A stretch of 64,000 nucleotides of DNA from DASUBV01 sp036510065 (GCA_036510065.1 DATCEO010000077.1:1-64000), one strand, 5' to 3'; positions 25,695 to 35,936 are shown, counted from the stretch's first letter. The notes: a model not told the origin generated them from the letters alone. Translations and numbers: made by a program.

Positions 25695-27326
25695 ATGCTG
25701 CTACATGAGGTGGTACGCGCCTCGGCGGCCGTGGCTGCCTCGCCCGGACGCCTGGCCAAGATCGCCGAGATCGCGCGTCTGCTCCGGGAGGTCACGCCGG
25801 AGGAGATGCCGGCCGCCGTCGCGTTCCTGTCCGGCGAGCTGACGCAGCGGCAGATCGGCGTCGGCTACGCCGCGCTCGTCGACCTGCTGGGCCCGGCCGC
25901 CGGCGGCGGCGCGGAGCTGCCATCCGACCTGGCCTCACCGCCCGCTGAGCCGACCCTGACGCTCGCCGAGGCCGACGCCGCATTCGGCGCCATCGGCGCC
26001 CAGGCCGGGCCCGGGTCTCAGGCGGAGCGGCGCCAGCTGCTGCGCCGGCTGCTGGCCCGGGCCACGGCGGACGAACGGCAGTTCCTGGTCCGGCTGCTGG
26101 CCGGCGATCTCGGTCAGGGCGCGCTCGCGGGCGTGATGACCGAGGCCGTCGCCGCCGCGGCCGGCGTGCCCGCCGCGACGGTCCGGCGCGCGCACCAGCT
26201 CAGCGGATCGCTGGCGCTGACCGCCAGCACGGCCCTGGGCGCCGCCGCGGCCGGCCCGGCGGCCGTGGCGGCGGCCCTGAGCGACGTCACCCTGCAGGTC
26301 GGGCGGGCGGCGCGGCCCATGCTGGCGGCCACCGCGCCCACCCTCGCCGCCGCGCTGGAGCGGATCTCCCCCGCCGCCGTGGAGTGGAAGATCGACGGGA
26401 TCAGGATCCAGGTACACCGGGCCGGGGACGATGTTCGCGTGTTCACGCGGACGCTGGACGACATCACCGCGCGGGTGCCGGAAATCGTGGCCGCGGCGCG
26501 CGCGCTCGACGTGACGACGGCCGTCCTCGACGGCGAGGCCGTGGCGCTGCACCCGGATGGCCGGCCGCGGCCGTTCCAGGTCACCTCGGCCCGCATGGCG
26601 AGCCGGGGCGATGCGGGCCGGCAGAGCGAGCAGACCGCGCTGACTCCGTTCCTGTTCGACCTGCTGCACCTGGACGGCGCCGACCTGCTGGACGCCCCGG
26701 CCAGCGAGCGGTTCGGCCAGCTGGCGGCGATCGCCCCGGCGTCGCTGGTCATCCCGCGGATCGTTACTGCCGAGCTGGCGCAGGCGCAGGAGTTCTTCCG
26801 CGCGGCCATCGCCGACGGCCATGAGGGAGTGGTGGTCAAGTCGCTGACCGCCCCCTACGGAGCCGGGCGCCGGGGCAGCGACTGGATCAAGGTCAAGCCA
26901 CGGCACACGCTGGACCTGGTCGTGCTCGCCGCCGAGTGGGGGCACGGCCGCCGGCAGGGCTGGCTCTCCAACCTGCACCTGGGTGCCCGCGATCTGCAGA
27001 CCGGGGGCATGGTCATGCTGGGCAAGACCTTCAAGGGCCTGACCGACGCCCTGCTGGCCTGGCAGACGACCCGGCTGCTGGAGCTCGCCGACCCGCCGCG
27101 CCCGGCCGGGGCGCCGGGCGACCAGCGCGGCGTGGTCCGGGTGCGCCCGCAGCTGGTCGTGGAGATCGCGTTCGACGGTGTCCAGGCCAGCAGCCGTTAT
27201 CCCGGCGGGGTCACGCTCCGGTTCGCCCGCGTCCTGCGCTACCGGGAGGACAAGACCCCCGATGAGGCCGATACGATCGAGGCCGTCCGCGCCCTGTGGA
27301 GCGGCGGCGACCTCAGCCCGACGTGA
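25695..27326 (+). CDS. ligB: ATP-dependent DNA ligase (LigB-like)
   Basis: 543 residues from ATG 25695; the upstream in-frame extension has no family character. N-terminal DNA-binding domain (about 1-200), then the adenylation domain with nucleophile Lys232 in EWKIDGIRIQVHR, followed by VLDGEAV and DLLHLDG. The C-terminal OB domain includes EGVVVKSL, WIKVKPRHT and RFARVLRYREDKTPDEADTI. The organisation matches mycobacterial LigB, an accessory ATP ligase beside the essential NAD ligase. Confidence 0.92.
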   Translation: MLLHEVVRASAAVAASPGRLAKIAEIARLLREVTPEEMPAAVAFLSGELTQRQIGVGYAALVDLLGPAAGGGAELPSDLASPPAEPTLTLAEADAAFGAIGAQAGPGSQAERRQLLRRLLARATADERQFLVRLLAGDLGQGALAGVMTEAVAAAAGVPAATVRRAHQLSGSLALTASTALGAAAAGPAAVAAALSDVTLQVGRAARPMLAATAPTLAAALERISPAAVEWKIDGIRIQVHRAGDDVRVFTRTLDDITARVPEIVAAARALDVTTAVLDGEAVALHPDGRPRPFQVTSARMASRGDAGRQSEQTALTPFLFDLLHLDGADLLDAPASERFGQLAAIAPASLVIPRIVTAELAQAQEFFRAAIADGHEGVVVKSLTAPYGAGRRGSDWIKVKPRHTLDLVVLAAEWGHGRRQGWLSNLHLGARDLQTGGMVMLGKTFKGLTDALLAWQTTRLLELADPPRPAGAPGDQRGVVRVRPQLVVEIAFDGVQASSRYPGGVTLRFARVLRYREDKTPDEADTIEAVRALWSGGDLSPT

Positions 27327-27429
27327 TCAGCAGGCCGCCTAGTAGCTAACCGGGTCAAGGCTCCCGGAAGACGAACTTTCGCCGCTCGGGCCAGCACCGC
27401 TGGCCGGCCGCCCGGCCGGTAGGAGGAAA

Positions 27430-29193
27430 ATGGCTGCGATTCGCGTTCTGCCGCCAGCGTGGGCGGCGGGCACAGTCGAAAGGGCCCGGATGCGGACCGT
27501 ATGGGCGGACAGTGACGGGACCTGGCGGACGACGCTGCGCCGTCGCCAGGTCCTCGGCGACCCGAGGATCAACAAGGGCACCGCGTTCAGCGACGCGGAG
27601 CGCGCCGATCTCGGCGTCATCGGCCTGATTCCCCCCGGCCACATGACGCTGGAGGAGCAGGTATCGCGGGTCTATGCCCAGTACCGCCGGCAGACCACCG
27701 AGCTGGAGCGGAACGTCCTGCTCACCGAGTTGCACGACCGCAACGAGGTTCTCTTCTACCGCCTGCTCGCCAGCCATCTCCCCGAGATGCTGCCGATCAT
27801 CTACACGCCCACGGTCGGCGAGGCGATCGAGAACTACAGCCACGAGTACCGGCGGCCGCGGGGCGTCTACCTGTCGGTCGACCGGCCGGAGCTCATCGAG
27901 GCCTCGCTGCAAGCGCCCGGCCTGGGCCCCGATGAGGTGGACCTGATCGTGGCCACCGATGCCGGGGCCATCCTCGGCATCGGTGACTGGGGCGTCGGCG
28001 GCATCCACATCGCGGTCGGCAAGCTAGCCGTCTACACCGCGGCGGGCGGCATCAATCCGAACCGGGTCCTGCCGGTCATGCTGGACGTCGGCACCGACCG
28101 GCAGAGCCTGCTCGATGACCCGCTGTACATAGGAAATCGTCATCCGCGGGTTCCGGTAGCCGACTACGACGCGTTCCTGGACGCGTTCGTCACCGCCGTG
28201 GGCAGCCTCTTCCCCAGCGCCCTGCTGCACTGGGAGGACATCGGCGTCAGCAACGCCCGGCGGCTGCTGGAGCGGTACCGCCACCAGATGCTGACCTTCA
28301 ATGACGACATCCAGGGCACCGGCGCGGTTAACCTGGCAGCAGTCCTGGCCGCCGTCCGCGCCACCGGGATCAAGCTGGCCGATCACCGCATCGTGATCTT
28401 CGGGGCCGGCACGGCCGGCATCGGCATCGCCGACCAGTTGTCGGCCGCCCTGACCGCCGGAGGCCTGACCAGCGAGCAGGCGCGGGCCCGGATCTGGGCG
28501 CTGGACCGGAGCGGACTGATAACGGCCGGCGATGCGAGCCTGAGTCGGCAGCAACGCCGTTATTCTCGCGATCTGACCGAGGTGGCGGAATGGCGCCGCG
28601 ATCGCGATCTCGGCGGAATCCCGCTCGCCGAGGTCGTCAGCCGGGTGCACCCCACGATCCTGATCGGGACCTCGGCCCGCACCGGGGCCTTCACCGAGGC
28701 CATCGTGACCGAGATGGCCGCGCACGTTCGCCGGCCGGTGATCATGCCCATGTCCAATCCGACCGGCCTGGCCGAGGGGCGGCCCGCCGACCTGATCAGG
28801 TGGACCGACGGGCGCGCGCTGGTCGCGGCCGGGAGCCCGTTCGGGCCCGTGGACTACGCGGGCACCCGCTATTTCCCCGGCCAGGCCAACAACGCGCTGG
28901 TGTTTCCCGGCCTGGGGCTGGGCGTCATCGCGGCCCGCGCCAGCCGGGTCACCGACGGGATGCTGAGCGCCGCCGCGCATGCCGTCGCCGACCTGGTGGA
29001 CACCGTCACGCCGGGCGCGCCGCTGCTGCCGCGGGTGGAAAGCCTGCGCGAGACATCGCTGGCCGTCGCGGTCGCCGTGGCGCAGGCCGCCGCTGCCGAT
29101 GGCGTGGCCGGCCGCCCGCTGACCGGTGACCCGGTCGAGGAGGTCCGCGCGCTCATGTGGCAGCCGGTCTACCGCCCCGTCCGGCCGGCCTGA
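27430..29193 (+). CDS. NAD-dependent malic enzyme
   Basis: Oxidative decarboxylation of malate to pyruvate, 587 residues, full length. GGAGGAAA directly precedes ATG 27430. Diagnostic segments are LPIIYTPTVGEAIENYSHEYRRPRG, VATDAGAILGIGDWGVGG, TFNDDIQGTGAVNLA (metal and substrate ligands) and the Rossmann motif VIFGAGTAGIGIADQL. SNPTGLAEG and FPGQANNALVFPGLGLG complete the domain. It is the large two-domain form found in eukaryotes and some bacteria. Next to it is the FUSC gene on the same strand, with no clear functional link. Confidence 0.93.
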   Translation: MAAIRVLPPAWAAGTVERARMRTVWADSDGTWRTTLRRRQVLGDPRINKGTAFSDAERADLGVIGLIPPGHMTLEEQVSRVYAQYRRQTTELERNVLLTELHDRNEVLFYRLLASHLPEMLPIIYTPTVGEAIENYSHEYRRPRGVYLSVDRPELIEASLQAPGLGPDEVDLIVATDAGAILGIGDWGVGGIHIAVGKLAVYTAAGGINPNRVLPVMLDVGTDRQSLLDDPLYIGNRHPRVPVADYDAFLDAFVTAVGSLFPSALLHWEDIGVSNARRLLERYRHQMLTFNDDIQGTGAVNLAAVLAAVRATGIKLADHRIVIFGAGTAGIGIADQLSAALTAGGLTSEQARARIWALDRSGLITAGDASLSRQQRRYSRDLTEVAEWRRDRDLGGIPLAEVVSRVHPTILIGTSARTGAFTEAIVTEMAAHVRRPVIMPMSNPTGLAEGRPADLIRWTDGRALVAAGSPFGPVDYAGTRYFPGQANNALVFPGLGLGVIAARASRVTDGMLSAAAHAVADLVDTVTPGAPLLPRVESLRETSLAVAVAVAQAAAADGVAGRPLTGDPVEEVRALMWQPVYRPVRPA

Positions 29194-29213
29194 GCCGGAA
29201 GCCGGCCGTCAGC

Positions 29214-31434
29214 GTGCCTGCCCCGACCGCCTGGCCCCCCTGGTCCGCACTCCGTCGCGGCCTGCGACGGTACCTGGCTGACCTGCGGGCCAGCCGGGCC
29301 TTCGCGGCCAGCGAGGTCACCGATACCGGCTGGCTGAACCTTGGGCAGTTCCGGTGGCGCGACGTCTCGCCCGGCCGGGCCGCCCGCGCCGCGTTCGGAG
29401 TCGTGGTTCCGCTGGCCGCGGGCATCGCGACCGGCCACCCCGAGTACGGCACGTTCGCCGCGCTCGGGGCACTGCCCGCCGGGTTCGTCTCCCTTCCGCG
29501 GCGTCACGCGGACCCGGGTCCTGCTCGTGGCCCTCACGGCCGCCGGGATGGCCATCTCGACCTTCGTCGGGGCGGCGACCGCAGCCGGCTCGCCCTGGCT
29601 CCTGGTCCCGGAAATCGCGGCCTGGGCCTACGTGGCCGGCGTCTGCGCGGCCCTGGGCCCGAGTGCCACCGCGGTCTCCCTGCAATGGCCCGTCGCCTTG
29701 CTGATCGGCAGCGCGATCCCGCTCAGCCCCGGCCAGGCCGCGGTGCGGGCCGGCCTGGTGCTAGCCGGTGGTCTCTGGCAGGGCGCCCTGGTCATTACGT
29801 CGTGGGCCTTCAGCCGGGACAGCGCCGAGCGCATGGCCATGGCCGAGTCTTACGAGGCCCTGAGCCGGTATGCGGCCGACCTGACGGACGGCGCCACGGG
29901 GCCGCCGTCGCCGGACACCCTGCCGGGCGCGCAAGCGCTGGGTGACCCCAATCCGCTGATGCGCAGCGCCTCGCGCCAGCATCTGGTGGACCTGATGGAG
30001 GAAGCCGAGCGGATCCGCACGACGCTGACGGTCCTCGGGACGGCGGGCCTGGCGTCGCCGGATACAGGGCCGCCCGGGCCCGATCGCCGGGCCCTGCTGT
30101 CGGCCGGCGCCCGCTCCCTGGCCGAGATCGCCGAGGCGCTCAGCTCACGGCGATCCCGGCGCGCCGCTCACCTGGACCAGGCCCGCAAGGACATCAGCGC
30201 GGACGTGGCCGCCGACGGCCACCCGTGGAGCTGGGCCGGGCAGGCCCTGGACGGCCAGCTGCGCAGCGCCGCCCGGATGACCGAGCGGCTCAACGACGCC
30301 GAGCCGGTCCGGTCCGGCCAGGCACCGCGGCCGTCACTGCGGCCGCCCGCTCGCGACCTGCTGCTCACGCTGCGCGCGAGCCTGGGTCCTTCGTCGGAGG
30401 CCGGGCGCCACGCCCTGCGGCTGGCGGCGGTCGCGGGCGTGGCCGAGGTCATCGCGCAGGCGGCCAGCCTCCCGCATGGTTACTGGGCCGCGCTCACGAT
30501 CCTCATCGTGCTTCGCCCCGACTACACCTCCACGCTGCAGCGCGGCCTGCAGCGGGCGGCCGGCACGGTGCTGGGGGCCGGCGTCGGCGTGGCCACCGTC
30601 CTGCTGGCCCACTTCGGCAACGACGTGCTGCTGATCGCTATCGGCGTCTCGCTGTTCGCCGCCTACGCCGTGTTCCCGGTCAACTACCTGTTCTTCGCGG
30701 TGTTCCTGACCGACTTCGTCGTGGTCCTGCTCTACCTGGCCGGCCTGCCCGCCGATCAGACGGCCCTGGACCGGCTGCTGGGCACGGCGGTTGGCGCGAG
30801 CCTGGCCCTCGCGGCTTACATCCTGTGGCCGACCTGGGAGCGGACCTCGGCCAACGAGAAGTTCGCGCGCATGATCGCGAACCAGTGCCGCTACGCCGAC
30901 CTGCTGCTGCATGCCTGGGACCGGCCGGGCAGCCTGGATCCCGGCCGGGCCCGCGCCCTCAAGCTGGCCGCCCGCCGGGCGCGCATCGACGCGGAGGCCT
31001 CGGCGGACCGGCTGGCCGACGAGCCCGACCGGCCGCCGATGACCCGGGCACTCGCCCAGGCGCTGGTCTCGGCCGGGCACCGGCTCGCGCTGGCCACCCT
31101 GGCGCTGGAAGCGGCGGTCGATGCGCACCACTCCGGGCGGGACCCGGCCGTAGTCAGGCCGGATGCGTTCCAGGCCCAGCTCGAGCACTTCGCCGACATG
31201 GTGCGCCAGGCCGCGGCGCAGCTGGCCGCGGGACTGCGCCGGATGCGGCCGCCCGGTCCGCTCCCGCCACTGCGCGAAGTCCAGTCCCGCCTGCCCCGGG
31301 ACCAGGCAGACGCGGGCGCCCTGCTGGTGGCCACCGACGGCCTGGTGGACGCCCTGAACACGACCGCCGACATCATGCGGCGCTACCTGAGCCCGGCCGG
31401 CGACAGCGGCAAGTCAGCGAGCGCTACGCGCTAG
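29214..31434 (+). CDS. FUSC-family membrane protein, frameshifted near 29491
   Basis: Aromatic-acid-exporter-like FUSC protein of about 740 residues if repaired. The N-terminal part is read from about GTG 29214: FRWRDVSPGRAARAAFGVVVPLAAGIATGHPEYGTFAALGALPAGFVS. The family continues in the next frame as RGVTRTRVLLVALTAAGMAISTFVG onward to 31434. One extra C in TCTCCCTT (29491-29493) would explain the shift. Two six-helix membrane blocks (about residues 45-180 and 410-530 of the joined product) flank cytoplasmic helices. It converges with a TetR gene by 4 bp. Either a sequencing indel or a real mutation; a start at 29341 would lose the first helices. Confidence 0.7.
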
Positions 31435-32156
31435 GCGCTGGTCACGCCCGTCCGCGCGAACAAGGCCAGGACCGCCTCGGCGACCGTGGCCCTGGCCTGC
31501 TCGCGGCTGAGTCCCAGGTCGCTGCGCAGCGACTCCCAGAACGCCCAGATGGTCACGCCCTGCAGCGCATCCACCAGCGCCCGACGGCGCTGCCCGGGAA
31601 GCTGGTCAAGTTCCGCGGCGAACACGGCCTCCAGCTCTGCCCGGGCCAGCGCGGTCATCCTCCGCTTGGTCAGGCGCAGCTCCCGGGAGAGCGGCTGCTG
31701 CAGCCGGGCCGCGCGCCAGCCCGGAGTCATCTGCTCGTGCACCCGGGCGCGCTGATCGGCCAGCATCTCGACCCGCTCGGCGAAGGGCAGGTCCGCCGCG
31801 ATGGGACTGACGAGCTCCAGCAGGATCTCCAGGTCGCGCCGCCCCGCCTCGAGCAGCAGCGCCTCCATGTCGGCGAAGTGCTGCCACACCGTTCGCAGCG
31901 ATACCCCGGCTCGCGCGGCCACCCGCGGCGCCGTGGGCCGCAGGTCGCCCTCGGCATGCAGGGCCCGCATGGCGTCGATGATGGCCCGGCGGGTCTGGTG
32001 TGACCGGGCCATCCGGCCATCGGCGGGCCGCGCCTGCGAGAGCGCGGCGATCTCGGCCCGCAGGCTATCGGCGTCCTCGGTGCCGAGCACGGCCAGATAG
32101 GACGCGAGCCGCTCCCCTGGCGGGCGGACGCCCGCCCCGGTCCCGGACGTGGTCAC
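31431..32156 (-). CDS. TetR family regulator
   Basis: 241 residues. A 45-residue N-terminal extension precedes the TetR helix-turn-helix (RRAIIDAMRALHAEG ... PRVAARAGVSLRTVWQHFADMEALLLEAGRRD). The C-terminal ligand domain is all-helical and unclassified. It overlaps the convergent FUSC stop by 4 bp, so regulation of that exporter is possible but unproven. No operator was identified. Confidence 0.82.
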   Translation of the reverse strand: MTTSGTGAGVRPPGERLASYLAVLGTEDADSLRAEIAALSQARPADGRMARSHQTRRAIIDAMRALHAEGDLRPTAPRVAARAGVSLRTVWQHFADMEALLLEAGRRDLEILLELVSPIAADLPFAERVEMLADQRARVHEQMTPGWRAARLQQPLSRELRLTKRRMTALARAELEAVFAAELDQLPGQRRRALVDALQGVTIWAFWESLRSDLGLSREQARATVAEAVLALFARTGVTSA

Positions 32157-32272
32157 CAGCAGACTCTTTTCCGGCGGAGCGCAGCAAGCATGTCCAATAT
32201 TCTAGTAGGTACCGTGCAAATTTCTCGGGGCCGCAGCTGACTTTCTGGGCCGGCCGCCATCCCCGCGCGGGC

Positions 32273-33316
32273 CTACCCGCCGGAGGTCATGCAGTCAGCG
32301 GCCGCGACGGCCGCCGCATCGGCCGCCGCGATCCCGGCTGCCCGGGTCGGCTGGCCCCGCGACAGCACGGCCATCAGCAGCCGCTGACCGTCGCGGCGGA
32401 CCACGCCGATGCTGTTGACCACCCAGAGCCGGGCCGGGCCGTCCAGCCGCCAGCCGTTCTTGATCGCAGAGACGCCGCCGGGGCCGGCCGCCGCCGAAAC
32501 CCCCCACGGCTGAGCCGGCCCGACAGTGCGCATGAGGCTCAGCTCGTAGGCCCGCTCGGCGGAGCTGAGCGGCGACTTCGCCGTGGTCAGATCGGTCAGC
32601 AGGGTGAGCTGATCACCGACGGTCGTCGTGGTCAGGCCCCATTTCTCGCCCGGGCCGGGGGTCGTGTGCCGCAGTCCCAGAATGACGTCGGCGGCGGCCA
32701 GGCCACCGGCGCGGCCGGCCAGGTCCCACAGCCGGTTGGCCGCGACCCGGTCGCTGGCCTCGATCATCTGCGCGGCCAGGCCCGCGTCGGAATTGCTGAG
32801 CCCGGCCGGCGCATGCCTCGCTCGCAGCAGCAGGGCCGCCAGGATCTCGGGCTTGACGATGCTGGCCGCCTGAAATCGCAGCCTGCGGCCGTAGACGGCC
32901 GCTGCCCCGGTCGAGCTGTCGATGACCCCGACCGCCAGGCTGCCGGGGCGACCCTGCACGACGGGCGCGAGGGCCACGGCCAGGCGGTGATCCCAGGCCG
33001 CCCGGGCGGCGCGGCCGGCCGTCTGACCGCCCGAGCCCGAGCCGGAGCCCGCGCCCGCGCCCGCGCGGGGCCGGGCGGCCGGGCGCGGCCGCGGCCGGGC
33101 GGCCGATGACGGACTACCCGCCGACCCCCCGGCGCCCCCCTGGCCGTGGGCCCGGGCCGATGAGATGGTGATCACGACGACGAACGCCATCATGAGCGCG
33201 AACACCAGCGCGAAGGCCAGCCGCTCCCAGCCAGCCAGCCGGCCCGCGTGCACCGGCCGGGCCGACGGCATGGGCTGCAAGCGCGGCGCCGGGCCCATGC
33301 GGCGCCGCAGGCTCAC
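32273..33316 (-). CDS. Secreted class A beta-lactamase-like serine hydrolase
   Basis: 347 residues. An N-terminal membrane/signal segment (LAFALVFALMMAFVVVITI, about 32-50) is followed by an Ala/Pro/Arg/Gly-rich low-complexity stretch. The catalytic domain (about 105-345) has the nucleophile motif SIVK in AASIVKPEILAAL, an SDR-type second motif (EASDRVAAN) and KNGW in the place of KTG. These mark a beta-lactamase-fold hydrolase, not necessarily an antibiotic-resistance enzyme. The region upstream is shared with the UMP-kinase-like gene. Confidence 0.75.
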   Translation of the reverse strand: MSLRRRMGPAPRLQPMPSARPVHAGRLAGWERLAFALVFALMMAFVVVITISSARAHGQGGAGGSAGSPSSAARPRPRPAARPRAGAGAGSGSGSGGQTAGRAARAAWDHRLAVALAPVVQGRPGSLAVGVIDSSTGAAAVYGRRLRFQAASIVKPEILAALLLRARHAPAGLSNSDAGLAAQMIEASDRVAANRLWDLAGRAGGLAAADVILGLRHTTPGPGEKWGLTTTTVGDQLTLLTDLTTAKSPLSSAERAYELSLMRTVGPAQPWGVSAAAGPGGVSAIKNGWRLDGPARLWVVNSIGVVRRDGQRLLMAVLSRGQPTRAAGIAAADAAAVAAADCMTSGG

Positions 33317-33747
33317 CTGACTGCCTTGAGCATCGATTTCTCCCCCGAATGCCCATTAACCTGCCCCCGCGACTATTGCGCGCACAGACATTCCTGGGAA
33401 GAATGCGGGCGTGCGGCACGAGTCGTGCAAGTAATGTAGCTTCCCCCAGATATGACGCCAGTCATATCTGCATTACGTTAGCACCCGTACCGACCTGCGG
33501 AAAGACGCCACCAGGGCGACATTCCGTCTCGCCGCATTATCCCCAATTCTCGGGTAAGAAATTAATGGTCCGTGCATTTACCGTTTGCCCGCGCGCAAAC
33601 GCAGTCATATGCACGGGACCGGCGCCCGAGGTGGCCGGGCGCTTGCGCGGGGAGAGTCGGCGAATGACCAGACCACCAGGTAACGGCCGTGCCGGGGAGG
33701 TGTAGCCTCAGCGCGGATCGGCCGAACCGTCCCGGAGGTGCTTGACC
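33317..33747. promoter_or_regulatory. 431 bp divergent control region with palindromes
   Basis: Less GC-rich than its surroundings. It contains a perfect 10-4-10 palindrome, CAGATATGAC-gcca-GTCATATCTG (33447-33470). It also holds a nested structure at 33567-33620: outer arms with the 8 bp core CCGTGCAT/ATGCACGG, inner arms CGTTTGC/GCAAACG. GGAGG precedes the downstream start. No protein-coding signal is convincing, so it is most likely regulatory or encodes a structured RNA. Confidence 0.5.
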
Positions 33748-34485
33748 ATGCCGCGTTACCGCAGGGTTGTCGTCAAGCTCAGCGGCGAGGCACTGGCCGG
33801 ATCGGCTGGCTGGGGCGTGGACCCGGCCAGCCTGGCCCACGTGGCCACGGAGGTCCTGTCCGTCTGTGATCTCGGCGTGCAGGTCGCGGTCGTGGTGGGC
33901 GGCGGCAACTACTTCCGCGGCCGGATGGCTGAGGGATGGGGCATCAGCCGGGCCGAGGCCGACAACATCGGCATGCTGGGCACGGTCATGAATGCCCTGA
34001 TGCTGCGCGGTGCGCTCACGGCCCGGACGACGTCCGATGTGCGGGTCATGACCGCGGTGCCGATCCAGAGCGTCGCCGAGCCGTTCATCCGGCTGCGAGC
34101 CGCGCGGCACCTCGAGGAGGGACGGATCGTCTTGCTGGCGGGCGGCATCGGCCAGCCCTACGTCACGACCGACTATCCGGCCGTGCAGCGGGCGCTCGAG
34201 CTCGACGCCGACGCCCTGCTCGTGGCCAAGCGCGGCGTGGACGGGGTGTACGACAGTGACCCGCGCCTCAATCCGGCCGCGGTTCGCTACTCCCGGCTTA
34301 CCTATGACGAGGCCCTGGCCGCGGGGGTCCGGGTCATGGACACCAGCGCGTTCGTGCTGGCCAACGAGCAGGATCTCACGATGCACGTCTTCGACGTCGC
34401 CGCCGTGGGCATCATGCGCGGTATCTGCGAGGGCGCCGAGCTGGGCACGCGCATCAGCCCGAAGGCCGTCGAGCCGTCAGCCTGA
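33748..34485 (+). CDS. UMP kinase-like amino acid kinase family protein
   Basis: 245 residues from ATG 33748, nine bases after GGAGG (a TTG at 33742 is possible). The UMP kinase blocks are clear: RVVVKLSGEALAG, VVVGGGNYFRG, ADNIGMLGTVMNALML and LVAKRGVDGVYDSDPR. The nucleotide loop reads AGGIGQPYVTTD where housekeeping PyrH normally has GTGNPFFTTD, a notable divergence. It is not in the rpsB-tsf-pyrH-frr context, so it is probably a paralogue. Catalysis of UMP phosphorylation is likely but not certain. Confidence 0.78.
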   Translation: MPRYRRVVVKLSGEALAGSAGWGVDPASLAHVATEVLSVCDLGVQVAVVVGGGNYFRGRMAEGWGISRAEADNIGMLGTVMNALMLRGALTARTTSDVRVMTAVPIQSVAEPFIRLRAARHLEEGRIVLLAGGIGQPYVTTDYPAVQRALELDADALLVAKRGVDGVYDSDPRLNPAAVRYSRLTYDEALAAGVRVMDTSAFVLANEQDLTMHVFDVAAVGIMRGICEGAELGTRISPKAVEPSA

Positions 34486-34536
34486 TCAGCCTGATCAGGC
34501 GGCCCGGCCGCCGGCCGCAGCGGCGAGCTGTCGCGG

Positions 34537-35403
34537 CTAGTTCTGGGACAGCGTCACCGTGCGGTAGAGCCCGCCGTCGATCACCGCCTGGGACAGCGGC
34601 CGGGCGAGCTCCCGCAATCGCGCGCTGCCGTCCTCCCCCAGGGCCGCGTACGCGGCCACCGCCAGCTCATCGGTCCGGTCCTCAAGGTCCTGGCGGAACG
34701 CGCGGCCCGAGGCACTCAGGGCCAGCTCGTCGCCATCCTCCAGCCAGCCGCGGGCCCGCACCGCCTGCACGCCGGCCTGCCAGTCGGCCTGACTCCAGCC
34801 CCGGGACTCGCGCAGGGTCGCCGCGCTGACCTGGCCGGTCGCGGCGTGCGTGACCAGCGCCTCGACCGGCGACAGCCCGGCCCCGGTCAGCAGGGCGACA
34901 TGGCCATCGCCCCGGAACTCGCGCAGCAGGGTCTGCGCATGCCAGAGCGCCAGATGCGGCGCCGCGGGCCAGTCCAGCGAGGCATGCGCGGCCAGCAGCG
35001 GCCGTCCCTGCGGCCGCTGGACCGCCGCCGCCGCCGCGACCCGGGCCAGATCGGCGGCCTCGGCGACCTCCGCGGCGCCGACCCGGTCCCCCCACGCCTG
35101 GCGCAGCGAGGCATCGACGGCATCCAGCCGGGCCGCCAGGATGGCCGCCGGGCTGGACAGCGCCCAGGCGTCGGGGATGGCCCGCCGCACCAGGACCGGG
35201 TTGAAGTTGAAGAAGGTGGCGATCACGACATCGGCCGGCACGGCGCCCAGGGCGGCGGCGCGCGAGGCGAAGTAACCCATCCGGCGGCCCCGCAGGCCCG
35301 CAGCCTCGTAGACCGGGAGGAAATGCGGCGTGAAATAGATCATCGCGTGGATCGGCTCGGCGGCCAGGAAGGTGCTCCGCCCGGCACTCGGGCTGACGGT
35401 CAT
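34537..35403 (-). CDS. SCO6745-like helix-turn-helix protein
   Basis: 288 residues resembling the actinobacterial SCO6745 family. The N-terminus AAEPIHAMIYFTPHFLPVYEAAGLRGRRMGYFASRAAALGAVPADVV and FNFNPVLVRRAIPDAW are the conserved family blocks. The C-terminal half looks like a winged helix (TLRESRGWSQADWQAGVQAVRARGWL). No enzyme motif is seen. The role is unknown; it converges with the UMP-kinase-like gene. Confidence 0.7.
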   Translation of the reverse strand: MTVSPSAGRSTFLAAEPIHAMIYFTPHFLPVYEAAGLRGRRMGYFASRAAALGAVPADVVIATFFNFNPVLVRRAIPDAWALSSPAAILAARLDAVDASLRQAWGDRVGAAEVAEAADLARVAAAAAVQRPQGRPLLAAHASLDWPAAPHLALWHAQTLLREFRGDGHVALLTGAGLSPVEALVTHAATGQVSAATLRESRGWSQADWQAGVQAVRARGWLEDGDELALSASGRAFRQDLEDRTDELAVAAYAALGEDGSARLRELARPLSQAVIDGGLYRTVTLSQN

Positions 35404-35542
35404 GGGCTTATCCTGGCCCGCCCGAACTCCCGGCGCCAGGCTAGGCGAAAACGGCCGCGCGAGTCATGGTGCCCGGGCCGGCCCGGGTGCATCATGGAAG
35501 GGTCAGCGCGGACCGACAGGGCATCACCGGGTCTGGGCGCTG

Positions 35543-35872
35543 ATGTCGAGGAAGAAGCTGAGTGCGATGAGCGCTATCCCGCAATTCCAGACCGCCATTC
35601 GCCAGCCGTCCAATCTGGACCGCTGCAACCGCTGCGGCGTTCCCCGGTCGGCGCACGGCATTGACTGGGCCTGCCCGCGGGCCTTCTCGATGAGCAGCGC
35701 GCGCCTGGCCGTGCTGGTCGTCTCGGCAGGCCTGCTGGCCCTGGTCGGCGTGGCGGTGCTGACGCTGACGAGCGCGACGCAGACCAACGTGGGCACGCTG
35801 GGCGCGGCCAGCTGCCTGGCCGGGCTCACCTTCCTGGTCTGCAGCGCGATCTTCGCGGGCCGGCGCCGGTAA
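35543..35872 (+). CDS. Small membrane protein with CxxC motif
   Basis: About 109 residues from ATG 35543; ATG 35567 is an alternative and neither has an ideal ribosome site. NLDRCNRCGVPRSAHGIDWACP could bind zinc. Two membrane helices follow (ARLAVLVVSAGLLALVGVAVLTL and LGAASCLAGLTFLVCSAIFAG), then a basic end. Not recognised. Confidence 0.5.
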   Translation: MSRKKLSAMSAIPQFQTAIRQPSNLDRCNRCGVPRSAHGIDWACPRAFSMSSARLAVLVVSAGLLALVGVAVLTLTSATQTNVGTLGAASCLAGLTFLVCSAIFAGRRR

Positions 35873-35936
35873 GGCAGCAGCGGACCTGGGACGGACTGCC
35901 GCCCTGGGCGCCGGAGCCGCAGGCGTCCAGGCCACA

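Noticed and set aside
33001..33130. GC-rich repetitive stretch in the serine hydrolase gene as a structured element
   Set aside because: It encodes the Ala/Arg/Pro/Gly linker after the membrane helix.
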